DNA of 64,000 bases from UBA10324 sp038326325 (GTDB lineage: Bacteria > Bacteroidota > Bacteroidia > Chitinophagales > UBA10324). This document shows, piece after piece, positions 32,501-38,168 of the stretch (position 1 is its first letter; the number at the start of each line of letters is the position of its first letter). The stretch spans positions 1 to 64,000 of the forward strand of contig JBBQJW010000014.1 in NCBI GenBank assembly GCA_038326325.1. The letters run 5' to 3'. Below the pieces are notes generated by a model that was not told the origin of the DNA, searched no databases, and worked only from the letters and a program-made list of their open reading frames with translations. Both the position numbers and the translations under genes were made by a program.

Positions 32501-35500
32501 TTCAAATCCTGAGTAGTTGCTCCGGTGTTCCAGATATACAGGAAGGGAGCAGTTCCGCCACTTAAGGAAAGATTGACAAAAGAGTTGTTATTACTACAGG
32601 TTGTTGGATTAGCGGCGATTGTACCTGTCGGACCTGCTGTATTACTTACGGTTGTATTTTTTACATTGCTGCAACCAAACTGATCGGTGACTGTTACAGT
32701 ATAGGCACCAATCGCTAATGGAGAAATTGTAGTGGTTGTTGCGCCTGTATTCCATACATATACATTTCCTCCATTACCACTTGTTGTAGTTACCCATGCA
32801 GTACCATTAATATTTCCGCAGGTGGTATTCGTGTGAAGTGCTGTTGCATTGGGGCCGGGTAAATCAGTAATGAAAACAGAATTTGAAACAGTACACCCGT
32901 TAGCGTCAGTTACAATTACTGTATAGGTTTGATTTCCGTGAAGGTTTATCGCTGAATCATTTGTTTGAACAGGGGTAGAATTCCAGTTATAAGTATAACC
33001 CGGAGTTCCACCTGAAGCCAGAACAATTGCCTGAGCATGATCAACACCACATGTATCGTTGTTATGTGTAACAGAAGTTATTATGGGTAATGGAACAACT
33101 GTTACAACAGTACTATCAACATCAAAACATCCGTAAATATTACTGACTGTAACAGTATAAGTAGTTGTAACAGCAGGTGATGCAATGGGTGATGAAATGT
33201 TAGGATTACTTAAACCAGTAGCCGGTGTCCATACATATTGCACTCCCCCACTCGCGGTTAGTAAAGCACTTGTTCCGGAGCAAATTATTTGATCAGGACC
33301 CGCATCCGCAATTACAGTATCGTGTACATAAACCGGTAATGTGCGACTATCGCTGCAACCGTTAGCTGCGATTGTTGTGAGTGTTACATTATAAGTTCCG
33401 GGGAATGGATAAAAGTGAACTGTATTCGGAAGTGTATCAGTATTAGCCGCACCACTTGCTGGGTCATCGAAATTCCAGAAGTAAGAAACGATTGGGCTTG
33501 AAGAAATGGTCTGGTCAAAGAAATGAACTGAATCGGGAGCACAGGTTGATGAGTCAACTCTGTCGAAATAGGTTACAGGCGCTGCTGCAACCACAACTGT
33601 ATCAGTTGCAGAGTTTGTGCAACCATCAACAGTAGTAATATCTAAATTGATAACATAAGTGCCGGGAGAAGCGAAGTAGTGATTTGGATTCTGCAATGCA
33701 GAAGTATTCTGCGCACCACTCGCCACATCGCCAAAGTTCCAGTCCCATTGTGATACGGGTGAAGTACCATAACTTGAATCGGTGAACTGAACAGTACCAT
33801 GCTGACAAAGAAATGGATTATCAAGATTGAATGCGCAGTTCGCACCATTCACTACAACTATTCCAATTGGTAAAGCATACACACAACCTACACCATCATT
33901 CAAAATCAATTCAGAATAAAAAGAACCCGTGGTTGTATAGGTGTGACAAATCGAATCTCCATTAACTGTAACAGTTCCATCACCGAAGTTCCAGGTGAAG
34001 TTTATGGTTGTTGATGAAACTGCCTGAAAGCAGGTATAGTGCGGAACACAACCACTTGTTGGCAGCAATGAAATGTAACCCTGCGGTCCACCGATGGTAA
34101 TGTAATCGTTAAACACGATGGTGTCTTTACAGCCATTCGGGTTAGTGACAATAAGTGTTACATCAAAAATTCCGGCAATGTTATAAATGTGCGAAGGATT
34201 TTGCGCCGATGAAACCTGACCATCGCCAAACTTCCAGAAATATGTTGAACCTAAAGGAGCATCAACACTCAGATTAGTAAAGTGAACAGTCAACGGAGGA
34301 CACCAAGAACCAAGTGTATCAGCTACAAGGTTTGCGGTAGGATGTGTAACATTTACATAGTCAGCATAAGTTGCGGTGTCAATACAACCTGTCGCATCAG
34401 TAGCAATTAAGGTGATGGAATAATTACCATTAACCGTGTAAGTGTAACAGGGGTTTGATGAAGTGGAAGTTATTCCGTTTCCGAAATCCCAATCATAGGT
34501 TAAACCTGTTCCTGCTGATGTATTGATGAAGCAGGCAGTTGTTCCTAAACAAACTGTTGTATCCGTTAAAATAAAAGAAGCATCGGGGTGAATGGCGTGT
34601 ATATAGTTGGTTCTTGTTTTTGTGTTTGTACAACCATGATTGTCAGTAACAACAAGTGTAACAGTATAATATCCCGCATTATTATAAGTGTGTGAAGGAT
34701 TCTGAAGTGTTGATGTATTATTCACTCCACTCGTAGGGTCACCGAAGTTCCAGCTCCATCCGGTTATGGTTGAAGTTGGCGCTGTTGACTGGTCAGTAAA
34801 ATTAACTAACAACGGAGTACAACCGCTCAATGGGAATCCAATGAAATTCGCAATCGGTCCCCAAACGGTAATGTAGCTCGGGCGATACAAAGTATCCTTA
34901 CAACCAAACTGGTCGGTAGCAATTAAACGAACACTATAAACTCCTGGAGTTGCTAATACAAAACATGGTGAAGTAGCAGTACTTGTTGCAACTGTTGTTC
35001 CTGATGAATTAGTGACCAACCATGCGTAACTCACAGCATCAACCGAAGTATTGCTCATGCACGATGTTAAAGGAGCGCAACCCGATAAAGGGCTTCCGGT
35101 AAAGTGTGCCGCCACATTGCGAATGGTAACTGTAACACTTGTATTATCAGTGCAACCTGTTGAATCGTTCGTGACGAAGAGTGATACAGTGTGATTTCCG
35201 GTGGTAGTATAGGTAACTGATACAGTTGGAGTAAAAGCTACTCCGGGATTTCCGCCGGGGATAACCCATGTGTAAGTATCTGCTCCGAGCGAAGCACTTC
35301 CATCAAAATTAATAACGAAAGGTTGAGCGCAACTTCTTGTATAAGCAATGTGCGCTACAGGAGGTAATAAATGCACATAGTGGACAATGGTTAAAGTATC
35401 GTTGCAACCGTAGTTCGAAACAATAAGTGTTACATCGAACCAACCTGTATCTTCATAAATATAAGCGGGATTCTGAAGATTCGATTCATTGTTATATGGT

Positions 35501-37260
35501 GGCACACCATGAAAATCCCAGGTGTAAGTTGAGTAAGGAAAAGTTCCAGTTGATTGATTGGTAAAATAAATAGGCAGGTTAGCACAGTTAATCAACGGAG
35601 TTGCAATGAAAGCAACATCAGGAGGTGTGCTGCAACAAACAGCATTCGGAATTACAATGGTGTCTTTACAACCTTCAGCACTTGTGGTGATAAGTGTGAT
35701 GGTGTAACAGCCGGGAGTATTGTAAGTGTGTGCTGGGTTTTGCGAGTTATCGGTATTAGCAGCACCACTTGCAGGGTCACCAAAATTCCAATCCCACTGC
35801 ACAGGGTTTCCGGTTGAAGTAGTTGAATTAAAATTAACTGATAACGGAATACAACCGCTCGATGGGTCTAATGTAAAATTGGCAACAGGGCAAGTAATGG
35901 TTAAGAAAGACGGAGTAGCATAAGAATCCGTACATCCGAAATCATCTGTTACAGTTAAGCTTGATGAGTAAGTTCCGCAGGCAACATAATTAATGGTATC
36001 AGGGGTTGAAGTATTTGCACTTGCTGGTATTCCACTTGGGAAACTCCATGCATAAGAAAGATTTGAACCGGTTGACGAATCAATAAACGAAACCGGAGCC
36101 GGTCTTAAACAAGTCGCAAGCAAACCATCAATTGTATAATAAGCATTCGGTGCTGTATGCGTTGTTATGGTTGTGCAGTTCTGTGCAAGACATCCCGCAC
36201 CAAAATCAATTGTCAAACACAACGAGAAAACACCTGTATCAGTAATTGAAACAGAAGGAGTTTGTGAAGTAGCGTTTGTAATTGTTCCTGAAGGAGTAAT
36301 TGTCCAGCTCCATCCTATTGGTGTACTTGAAGCAACTCCTGCTGCTGAAACGGTAAGCGGAGGACAACCATGATCGGTATTGAGTGTGATGTTCGCCGTG
36401 TTATTCGCAATCACCACATAATTATCATAAACAATGGTATCAGTACACCCATTTGCATCGGTAACTATTAATGTAGTACCAAAACTACCGGCAGCGTTAT
36501 AAGTAACAGTCGGATTGGCAGAGGTATCGGTTGCAGGATCACCACCTTCAAATATCCATTGATAAGTGTAAGGCGCTAAACCGGCAGAACTTGAATCGGT
36601 ATAGTTCACCACAAAAGGAGCCGAACACGAAGTGGTAGCTGAAGAAGTAAAATTTGCTGATGGTGGCGTGTAAACACAAAGCACATCACTGATAGTAGTA
36701 TCATTCACACAACCAAACGAGTTGGTAAGAATAAGTGTAACCTGCTTGCACCCTTCATCAACATAAGTATGATTGGGTGATGAACCCATTCCAGCAAAAC
36801 CATCGCCATAATCCCACACATAACCCGTAATGGTTCCGCTTCCGGCAACTGAAGTGCTGCTGTTAAACGATACCGACATTGGAATACATCCCGAAACATT
36901 ATCAACCGAGTAATTTGCAGTTGGCATACAGTAAACAGTGATGTTCTGGGTAGCTGTGTCTTTATCACCGTTTCCGTCAGTCACAATTAACTGAACAGTA
37001 TAATCACCGCAATTTAAATAAGTAGTTGATGGGTCCTGAAAAACTGAGTTTACACCCGGATAAACGCCAAAATTCCACTTATAACTAAGCGGAGCAACAC
37101 CGGTACTAAGGTTTATGAAAGGGTAAACTGCAGGATTGCAGTTAGGAACCGGAGCAGTAAAGCTGAAATCAGCTATTGGCTGCGCCTTTAGTCCCCAGGA
37201 GGTTATTCCCAGTATAAAAAGGAAGGTGAATGTTCCTCTGCAAAAATTAGTGCTACCCAT
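17527..37260 (-). CDS. Giant SprB-like surface adhesin, T9SS type B (CHU_C) substrate
   Basis: 6577 residues, uninterrupted. Order: signal peptide (about 1-26), about 15 PKD domains (to about 1312), one Ig-like domain with AGPDQIICSG, about 39 SprB repeats of about 74 residues (about 1391-4287), about 27 Ig-like repeats of the type ICxGxSxxLxAxG..YxWSPSxGLS..TTTYTVTGTD..GC (to about 6487), and a CHU_C domain (VPNAFTPNGDNKNDEF, FNRWGEMVFE, GWDGTYKG, GNVTLIR). Its length and domain types resemble F. johnsoniae SprB (about 6500 residues), the mobile gliding adhesin moved along the cell surface by the GldKLMN machine. The predicted role is surface attachment and perhaps gliding, by architecture only. 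No sprF/porP-type partner gene is adjacent. Being made of repeats, the reading frame is a good test of assembly quality. Confidence 0.88.
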   Translation of the reverse strand: MGSTNFCRGTFTFLFILGITSWGLKAQPIADFSFTAPVPNCNPAVYPFINLSTGVAPLSYKWNFGVYPGVNSVFQDPSTTYLNCGDYTVQLIVTDGNGDKDTATQNITVYCMPTANYSVDNVSGCIPMSVSFNSSTSVAGSGTITGYVWDYGDGFAGMGSSPNHTYVDEGCKQVTLILTNSFGCVNDTTISDVLCVYTPPSANFTSSATTSCSAPFVVNYTDSSSAGLAPYTYQWIFEGGDPATDTSANPTVTYNAAGSFGTTLIVTDANGCTDTIVYDNYVVIANNTANITLNTDHGCPPLTVSAAGVASSTPIGWSWTITPSGTITNATSQTPSVSITDTGVFSLCLTIDFGAGCLAQNCTTITTHTAPNAYYTIDGLLATCLRPAPVSFIDSSTGSNLSYAWSFPSGIPASANTSTPDTINYVACGTYSSSLTVTDDFGCTDSYATPSFLTITCPVANFTLDPSSGCIPLSVNFNSTTSTGNPVQWDWNFGDPASGAANTDNSQNPAHTYNTPGCYTITLITTSAEGCKDTIVIPNAVCCSTPPDVAFIATPLINCANLPIYFTNQSTGTFPYSTYTWDFHGVPPYNNESNLQNPAYIYEDTGWFDVTLIVSNYGCNDTLTIVHYVHLLPPVAHIAYTRSCAQPFVINFDGSASLGADTYTWVIPGGNPGVAFTPTVSVTYTTTGNHTVSLFVTNDSTGCTDNTSVTVTIRNVAAHFTGSPLSGCAPLTSCMSNTSVDAVSYAWLVTNSSGTTVATSTATSPCFVLATPGVYSVRLIATDQFGCKDTLYRPSYITVWGPIANFIGFPLSGCTPLLVNFTDQSTAPTSTITGWSWNFGDPTSGVNNTSTLQNPSHTYNNAGYYTVTLVVTDNHGCTNTKTRTNYIHAIHPDASFILTDTTVCLGTTACFINTSAGTGLTYDWDFGNGITSTSSNPCYTYTVNGNYSITLIATDATGCIDTATYADYVNVTHPTANLVADTLGSWCPPLTVHFTNLSVDAPLGSTYFWKFGDGQVSSAQNPSHIYNIAGIFDVTLIVTNPNGCKDTIVFNDYITIGGPQGYISLLPTSGCVPHYTCFQAVSSTTINFTWNFGDGTVTVNGDSICHTYTTTGSFYSELILNDGVGCVYALPIGIVVVNGANCAFNLDNPFLCQHGTVQFTDSSYGTSPVSQWDWNFGDVASGAQNTSALQNPNHYFASPGTYVINLDITTVDGCTNSATDTVVVAAAPVTYFDRVDSSTCAPDSVHFFDQTISSSPIVSYFWNFDDPASGAANTDTLPNTVHFYPFPGTYNVTLTTIAANGCSDSRTLPVYVHDTVIADAGPDQIICSGTSALLTASGGVQYVWTPATGLSNPNISSPIASPAVTTTYTVTVSNIYGCFDVDSTVVTVVPLPIITSVTHNNDTCGVDHAQAIVLASGGTPGYTYNWNSTPVQTNDSAINLHGNQTYTVIVTDANGCTVSNSVFITDLPGPNATALHTNTTCGNINGTAWVTTTSGNGGNVYVWNTGATTTTISPLAIGAYTVTVTDQFGCSNVKNTTVSNTAGPTGTIAANPTTCSNNNSFVNLSLSGGTAPFLYIWNTGATTQDLNNQLAGSYDVTITDANGCTFTVSKTVTDQPSPSLSLTQVNATCQVNNASIDVTVTNGTAPFIYNWNNNAYNTQDLSSIYSGTYSLTITDANGCTDAITTIITDTPVPSIAFTTISSTCGSSNGSIDITVTGGVTPYTYIWWNGETTQDLDSIPAGNYGITILGANGCTVDTIINLNDITAPALTINVTNNTCGLVNGSIDLSLVGGTLPFIYQWSGGETTQDVSNLAIGTYNVTVTDGNGCLAFGNTTLINIPGALLASTSANSTCGNSNGSVDLIVTGGTAPFSYNWDNGATTEDLNGVASGIYNVTVTDANGCTAVESSTVNNTDGPSITYITQNSTCGNSNGAIDLTVVGGTAPYIFDWNSGAFTTEDILNQFSGNYDVTVTDQNGCTIGGTITLNNTAGPALSATTSNPTCGYSNGSVDLTVTGGTSPINIDWNSGSYSSEDLDSLYPGTYTVIVTDSNNCSASLSEVLIDVAGPTASAVAVDVTCAANNGTITLTLTGGTSPYSFIWSNGETTQSLTNLSTGIYSVTVVDANLCSTATSTIVSDVPGPFSSSATTNATCGNNNGSIDLSVVAGVAPYNYSWSNGGTTQDLIGLAIGWYFVTITDQNNCVLIDSAEVININGPSLSTSTLDETCGSANGQVYLTVSNGTSPYVYQWSNGALTQDLNYVPAGTYVVTVTDNNGCTATTSSSFINIPGPTSLSFGSQNSTCGNSNGMVWVSVTGGTSPYSYHWNTSPVQVNDTAYNLNGGASYSVTVTDVNLCTIGGTITLTNIAGPTYSIAHTNCTCAEFNGAIALTTISGTAPYTYTWSNGETTEDIDSLQPGAYSVTVADANGCTVTATATITNIFGPYLSYTFNNTTCGNNNGSIDLTVSGGTAPFFYDWNSGQFATQDLVNLAAGVYSIHLADAAGCQVDTVVSLTDIAGPTVTATPQNSTCGYNNGSVVATISGGSSPFTYSWSNASIDSFAVNLIAGNYTVSVTDTNGCLTTASVVVSNITGPSATATHIDETCGNNNASIDLVIIGGTSPFTYDWNSGTYSTQDLSNLSQGTYFVVVTDSNGCQVIALQNVDSLPAPSLTSSVTAAPCSNITGAIDITVTGGTSPFNYNWSNGATTEDLNSLTAGIYTLTFTDGSGCSVIDSFTVTGTIQPALSHIATNANCGNAIGSIDLTITNGTSPFTITWSNGATTEDIDSLGAGLYVVHVIDSAGCTASDSAIIVQNFSPELTISSTNESCSGNDGTVSLDIVGGTFPLTFIWSNGATIEDITGLSVGTYYVTVTDANGCTAEAFADVINTISPAISYTSVNTYCGQNTGSIDVSVFGGSYPLNYMWSNGATTEDLSLLVAGIYTLTITDAANCVASQTITITDAPLISIADSIIQPSCLVTSSINLTVTGGMGSYSYLWSTGATTSFISGIIASTYFVTVTDSVGCVSIGSYVINPQTSVSVALDSIITAGCNNTGAIFATVTGGSSPFNYLWSNGATTEDLTTLSQGTYDLTVTDSLGCIALLSATISNSTPPSTSIVAVNANCNLATGSIDLTATGGTTPYSYIWNNGSTVQDISSLLAGNYFVTVTDALGCSTIDSNAIVTSLAPTTAITFSNATCAQASGSVDLTVSGGTSPYNISWNNGSTTEDLSGVAAGNYSVTVFDVNGCSVTDSTIVSNSNGPSATSTQINSSCGSNNGSIDLTVTGGTSPYTFVWSNGATTEDIDSLFAGSYQVTVIDASGCNAFANATIQTTTPATSLIVSTAASCNQSNGSVDLTITGISPIVFAWSNGSTTEDLASVSAGTYSVVITDSSGCVANDSVVVNNSNGPTLTGVASNSTCGNSNGSIDVTVSGGSIPYNYNWSNGSTTEDVSSLVSGTYTVTVTDATGCFVIDSFVVINTLSASLSITSSPASCTQATGTIDLTIVGGTSPFNITWSNGATTEDLSGVLSGVYFVTVTDASGCSTNDSVNVAENQGPEISFASIDAGCSNNNGSIDLSISGGIFPFTFLWNNGATTEDLIGISAGNYIVVVTDVNGCTANAVTDIFAASSPSTSIIPTSASCNQSNGSVDLTITGGISPYNYIWNNGQTIEDLNNISSGTYFVTVTDVAGCAVVDSAIISNTNGPSITSSLIQSTCGNANGSIDLTIIGGSSPYNYFWNNGTTSQDETAITAGNYFVTVTDATGCSVIDSFTITTSASPTLTSSSVNASCGQADGAIDLAIAGGISPYSILWSNAATTEDLSSVIAGNYSVTVTDATGCTASDIVSVSNSNGPAATVSTINSSCGNNNGSIDITVTGGTSPYTYNWNNGTTNEDIDSLFAGNYQVTITDASGCNAYAVASVLTTIAPNLILSAASTNCNQSNGSVNLTVIGGTGSFNYTWSNGATTEDITSLFAGNYIVTVTDSLGCYSVDSIPVSNLNGPTISIITTQPSCLSAITYLDLNVAGGVGAYSYNWSNGATYQDIFSPPAGNYYVTVTDAAGCSVIDSAAINSFSSPSILIDTVINANCSITGSIAVTVSGGNAPYNYSWNNGATTDNISNLLAGNYSLTVTDASGCIVITSSNITSTVAPAVSMTTVSTICNQSNGSIDLTVTGGAIPYNYSWNNGSTAQDISNVAAGSYTVTVTDLNNCVVIDSVFVGNTAGPVATDIIVQPSCTASTGSIDLTVTGGAAPYGFAWNNGSTTEDLNSISGGFYDVTISDASGCQTFGNYLLVGIAPVSVTVNTVSPICVGDSVQLNAFGAATYSWAPNFGLSATTGSGVWASPSVSMTYTVTGFNILGCFDTAMVVVTVHPVPTISATQTSSLICYGDSAKIVASGGTSYTWSPSSSLYFTSFTTAFAHPTSITTYTITGTNAFGCASSTVIVVDVLPQFIMTVSSPDTELCSGESTTLIATGAVNYTWSPSTGLSATTGANVTATPTQSITYYVTGINANGCDLTDSVIVIVHPPVVVNINPVNPTICIGSSINLNATGAINYIWSPSQGLNTQIGPTVIATPTVTTTYIVTGTDSFGCVGFNAVIVTIGTSLTLYLNNNAPAICNGTSTTLVVNGAFNATYDWTPSVTFLDSTGMTVTVNPNSNSTYTVLATDNNGCTGTTTATVTVNNPPVISATNATACYGSSTALSVNGAVNYSWSPVAGLSSSTGANQIAAPDSTTTYTIIGTDLNGCADTTQSIFVVNPLPVLSATPSVTSICNGSSATITASGAIAYQWVPSQGLSSSTGTIVTAQPLVSTTYTIFGTDSTGCSNSVTAIVNVGAPVNIINTPLYPTLCLGDSLVISLAGASTYQWTPSIGLSASTGATVVATPLVSTVYTITGTDLNGCTGSAIVSITVYPNIVVNGTSASVCEGSSVTLTASGAYFYIWTPDPTLNSYYDSSVIATPVVNTTYTLTAMNMYGCIDTALFAVNINPIPVVNLDGLDPFYCVATLPDTLIGTPAGGILSGYGVTGNTFNPPIAGIGGPYLVTYTYTDSLGCSNADTDTTQVGNTAMIIASSVNSTICNGSSAILNAMGGVTFVWSPSNGLSNTSGATVIANPTSTTTYYVSGTNAAGCVGADSIVVIVAPLIPLSISANADSICSGSSTSIIVTGALTYAWSPAVQSSNANGDTVIVSPSVTSTYTVTGVNAGGCSTDATVVINVLSQPVVTVNSPGICSGDAALLIAQGASTYNWISIGSTNDSVTVQPLVTTSYIVVGSVNSCSDTAIAVVSMLAAPIVSVNNDTICSGSTATLVANGASNYTWLPMNVSGSSVSVSPTVTSTYTLIGNNGSCVDTTIAIVVVNNSPVVSFSGLQPIYCSNNSIDTLVGVPSGGIFSGAGVSGNIFDPNAVSGNSTITYSYTDINGCSASDSQTTVINGGAAVTVNPPLSTICNSSAAFITASGANTYTWSPSTGLNTTTGAQVEAMPTSSITYTVTGITANGCSGQATAIVNIASNLVLSINATNDSICAGQTISITALGGTDYIWSPTTFLSSSTGSTVSASPTSNITYTVIATNAGGCSGQTSIPITMLPNPVVTVTSDTVCAGQFATLVASGATNYHWSTNALGNTISVNPATSASYIVIGMNGACADTATAFVSVNPLPVISAVSSGSFICNGGTVQLDASGATTYSWSPSTGLNNTTGSSITASLTSSETFTVIGTDSSGCINSQSVPVTVALPVIITTNLIDTTICYGQSVILNAGGANNFIWTPSTGLSSSIGSSVTASPNTTTTYTIIGTDINGCTGVILITVKVNPIPTVTASSTSSTLCASSSSTLTAFGAAYYIWSPSIGLSSSTGSIVSAIPTSSIIYSVTGIDSFGCAASASINIVVLPVPIITINSTNPTICLGASTTLSASGANTYSWSPSSNLNSTTNSSVTANPIATTTYSVSAIDSNGCSATSTSVVTVQQPPILNLNALDSTLCFGHSTILSASGGTTYNWSPSIGLSATSGNSITANPSVNSTYTVTAIDAFGCQAINQIAVYVLPNPVINVTPNNPTICPGDFTTLVAMGALNYQWSTNALGDSISVNPISNTSYTVTGTDANGCSAIDTALVTINSLPTISAASTQNNFCQGQTTIITASGGIDYTWYPASGLNATTGSTVTANPFSTTTYTIVGTNSNGCTNLTTIEITIYQLPMAAAGPDVELCEGSNVQLNATGGTSYEWSPQTGLDNPYIANPIASPSFSTSYIINVGNQNGCHASDTINISVHMKPLVNAGQSQTVCFPDTTLLHGDGATFYQWFPSDYLNDSTLQSPTCTPQFDITYTLTISDSFGCAASDTVTVKVKRPFNINADPDISICRNSDAQLNATGGFNYQWSPSMGLDNPFIPNPTASPSFTTTYTVYSSDGICFSSEDTVVVTVNQLPQAFVGADVELLYGSTYQLYGYTNSGNILWTPSDFLNCNTCADPIVNHLNTPMTYIFSVTDSMGCRAEDSVHISLTCNEDLVYVPNAFTPNGDNKNDEFRIRTYGLSQVKAFRVFNRWGEMVFETYDVSKGWDGTYKGEACAPAVFVYYLEGTCANGQSVLKQGNVTLIR
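17530..17800 (-). other. CHU_C / gliding-motility-associated C-terminal sorting domain
   Basis: This is the last 90 or so residues of the giant adhesin. FTPNGDNKNDEF and WDGTYKGEACAPAVFVYYLEG are typical of T9SS type B signals. In Flavobacterium such substrates depend on a PorP/SprF-like outer-membrane protein, and none is encoded within this window near the gene. Confidence 0.85.
17800..24400 (-). repeat. Ig-like repeat block of the giant adhesin (about 27 units)
   Basis: Units of about 74-78 residues each carry a Cys near the start (ICxGxS), a central YxWSPS and a terminal GC before a TVTVxPxP linker. Two atypical units lie inside the block, near 22140-22340 and 21000-21230. They read GLxxxYC then GxPxGGxxSGxGVxGNxF. 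The block is translated in one frame without a break. Confidence 0.8.
24400..33090 (-). repeat. SprB repeat block of the giant adhesin (about 39 units)
   Basis: Units of about 222 bp follow the pattern xxTCGNxNGSIDLTVTGGTxPYxYxWSNGATTEDLxxLxAGxYxVTVTDANGCT. Two cysteines per unit could form a disulfide. Between about 25380 and 27260 units four apart resemble each other more than neighbours do (for example CNQSNGS units), giving a higher-order period of about 890 bp. Confidence 0.8.
33320..37180 (-). repeat. PKD-domain block of the giant adhesin (about 15 units)
   Basis: Fifteen units of about 85 residues with the PKD signature, a xxWNFGDxxSG..xTxxxPxHxYxxxGxYxVxLIVTDxxGC core. Variants such as WSFPSG or WLVTNSSG occur in some units. 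They follow directly on the signal peptide. Confidence 0.8.
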
Positions 37261-37276
37261 TTTTTGAGAAATCTTA

Positions 37277-37326
37277 AGTCTTATACTAAGACTACCTATT
37301 TATAGTTACCTAATGTTAATAACATT
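37277..37326 (-). promoter_or_regulatory. Two inverted repeats upstream of the giant adhesin gene
   Basis: AGTCTTA (37277-37283) and TAAGACT (37287-37293) are 7-bp arms around 3 bases. AATGTTA (37312-37318) and TAACATT (37320-37326) are 7-bp arms around one base. They sit 17-66 bp before the ATG, where a regulator or promoter would lie. I see no TAnnTTTG box there. They could be operators or leader hairpins. Confidence 0.4.
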
Positions 37327-37353
37327 TTGCCTGCGGTATATACTAAAAACACA

Positions 37354-37377
37354 AAAGGAGCTGTTGAGAGCTCCTTT
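37354..37377 (-). terminator. Intrinsic terminator for the small-gene pair
   Basis: AAAGGAGCT, a 6-base loop, then AGCTCCTTT: a perfect 9-bp stem. Read on the minus strand it is followed by TTTTGTGTTTTT. It stands 43 bp past the stop of the small gene at 37420 and ahead of the giant gene's upstream region. Confidence 0.75.
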
Positions 37378-37419
37378 CATGTTTTCAAAAATCAAAAACC
37401 AAAACCTATTCTTTACTAA

Positions 37420-37590
37420 TCAGCTTGCGGCTGACTTCTTGAATTTTTTAATTGATTTTGACCTTGGTCGGCGGTTCTTCTTCTTTATGTAAAAGTCGAA
37501 GGATTTTGCAGGGTTATCTAAGGAATCATCCTCTTGTTTCATCTTTAAAACAATGTGATTGCCTGCAACTAATGAACTGAAATTTAACAT
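37420..37590 (-). CDS. Small basic protein of unknown function
   Basis: 56 codons from ATG at 37590 to TGA at 37420. The sequence is MLNFSSLVAGNH followed by an acidic stretch and a strongly basic tail (KKKNRRPRSKSIKKFKKS). It starts 16 bp after the stop of the 72-residue gene and ends 43 bp before a clean terminator, so it is likely the second gene of a two-gene unit. I recognise no family. The basic tail could bind nucleic acid, which is a guess. Confidence 0.5.
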   Translation of the reverse strand: MLNFSSLVAGNHIVLKMKQEDDSLDNPAKSFDFYIKKKNRRPRSKSIKKFKKSAAS

Positions 37591-37606
37591 AGTATAACTA
37601 ATTTGA

Positions 37607-37825
37607 TTAAGCGGCTTCTAACATGCCCATTTTCATGAGCTTTTTGATTTTTCTTTTACCCATAATAAAGTGTTCCCGGGTCAAAGGTTGTTTTTTAGCC
37701 AGTTTAAAGGCATCAATCAACTCTTCAGCAGTTTTAGTGGTAAGCCAATCCATTGGCGAATCTAAATTAGGAAATTTAGCTTCATAATGCGAAATCAAAA
37801 ATTCTAAGTGTTCTTGTGGTGACAT
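37607..37825 (-). CDS. Small hypothetical protein, 72 residues
   Basis: MSPQEHLEFLISHYEAKFPN onward, with SPMDWLTTKTAEELIDAFKLAKKQPLTREHFI and a C-terminal KRKIKKLMKMG. It is predicted to be mainly helical with no membrane segment. I do not recognise a family. It pairs with the 56-codon gene downstream, and both are followed by the terminator at 37354-37377. Confidence 0.6.
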   Translation of the reverse strand: MSPQEHLEFLISHYEAKFPNLDSPMDWLTTKTAEELIDAFKLAKKQPLTREHFIMGKRKIKKLMKMGMLEAA

Positions 37826-38060
37826 GGTGGTTATTTTTTTGGTTGTTTTGAACCTTATACCCTAATTAAAATATAAAGGTTACACCTTTATGGGTAGTTT
37901 AAATAATCACATATTGCAATTTATTGATTATCAGCCAATAATTTAAAGGCGCTGCTTCTGAATAACTATTCCTTAAACCTTCAACCGTAAGCGCTATATC
38001 CTTTATGCTATATTAAAACCGTTGTGCATTTCCTTCAATTCGGAGAAATAAAAGCACATA
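37826..38060. other. Intergenic stretch, nothing recognised
   Basis: About 235 bp of AT-rich sequence between the small gene pair and the terminator at 38061. It presumably holds the promoter of the pair. I see no clear promoter box, repeat or RNA gene. Confidence 0.5.
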
Positions 38061-38099
38061 AAAAAATCCGCACAAATGTAGCAGCCATGCGGATTTTTT
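38061..38099. terminator. Strong intrinsic terminator, usable from both strands
   Basis: AAAAAATCCGCA (38061-38072) and TGCGGATTTTTT (38088-38099) make a 12-bp perfect stem with a 15-base loop and T-runs on both strands. On the minus strand it follows the stop of the 206-residue gene by about 70 bp. Confidence 0.8.
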
Positions 38100-38168
38100 T
38101 AATTATTGAAGAACAAAGAATGCAGAACGAAGAATTTTTCACTCTTCGCTTTTAGTTTTTAATTGACC

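Noticed and set aside
17527..37260. CRISPR-like array in the repeat-rich 20 kb
   Set aside because: The repeats are about 222 bp protein-coding units in one unbroken frame, with no short repeats, spacers or cas genes.
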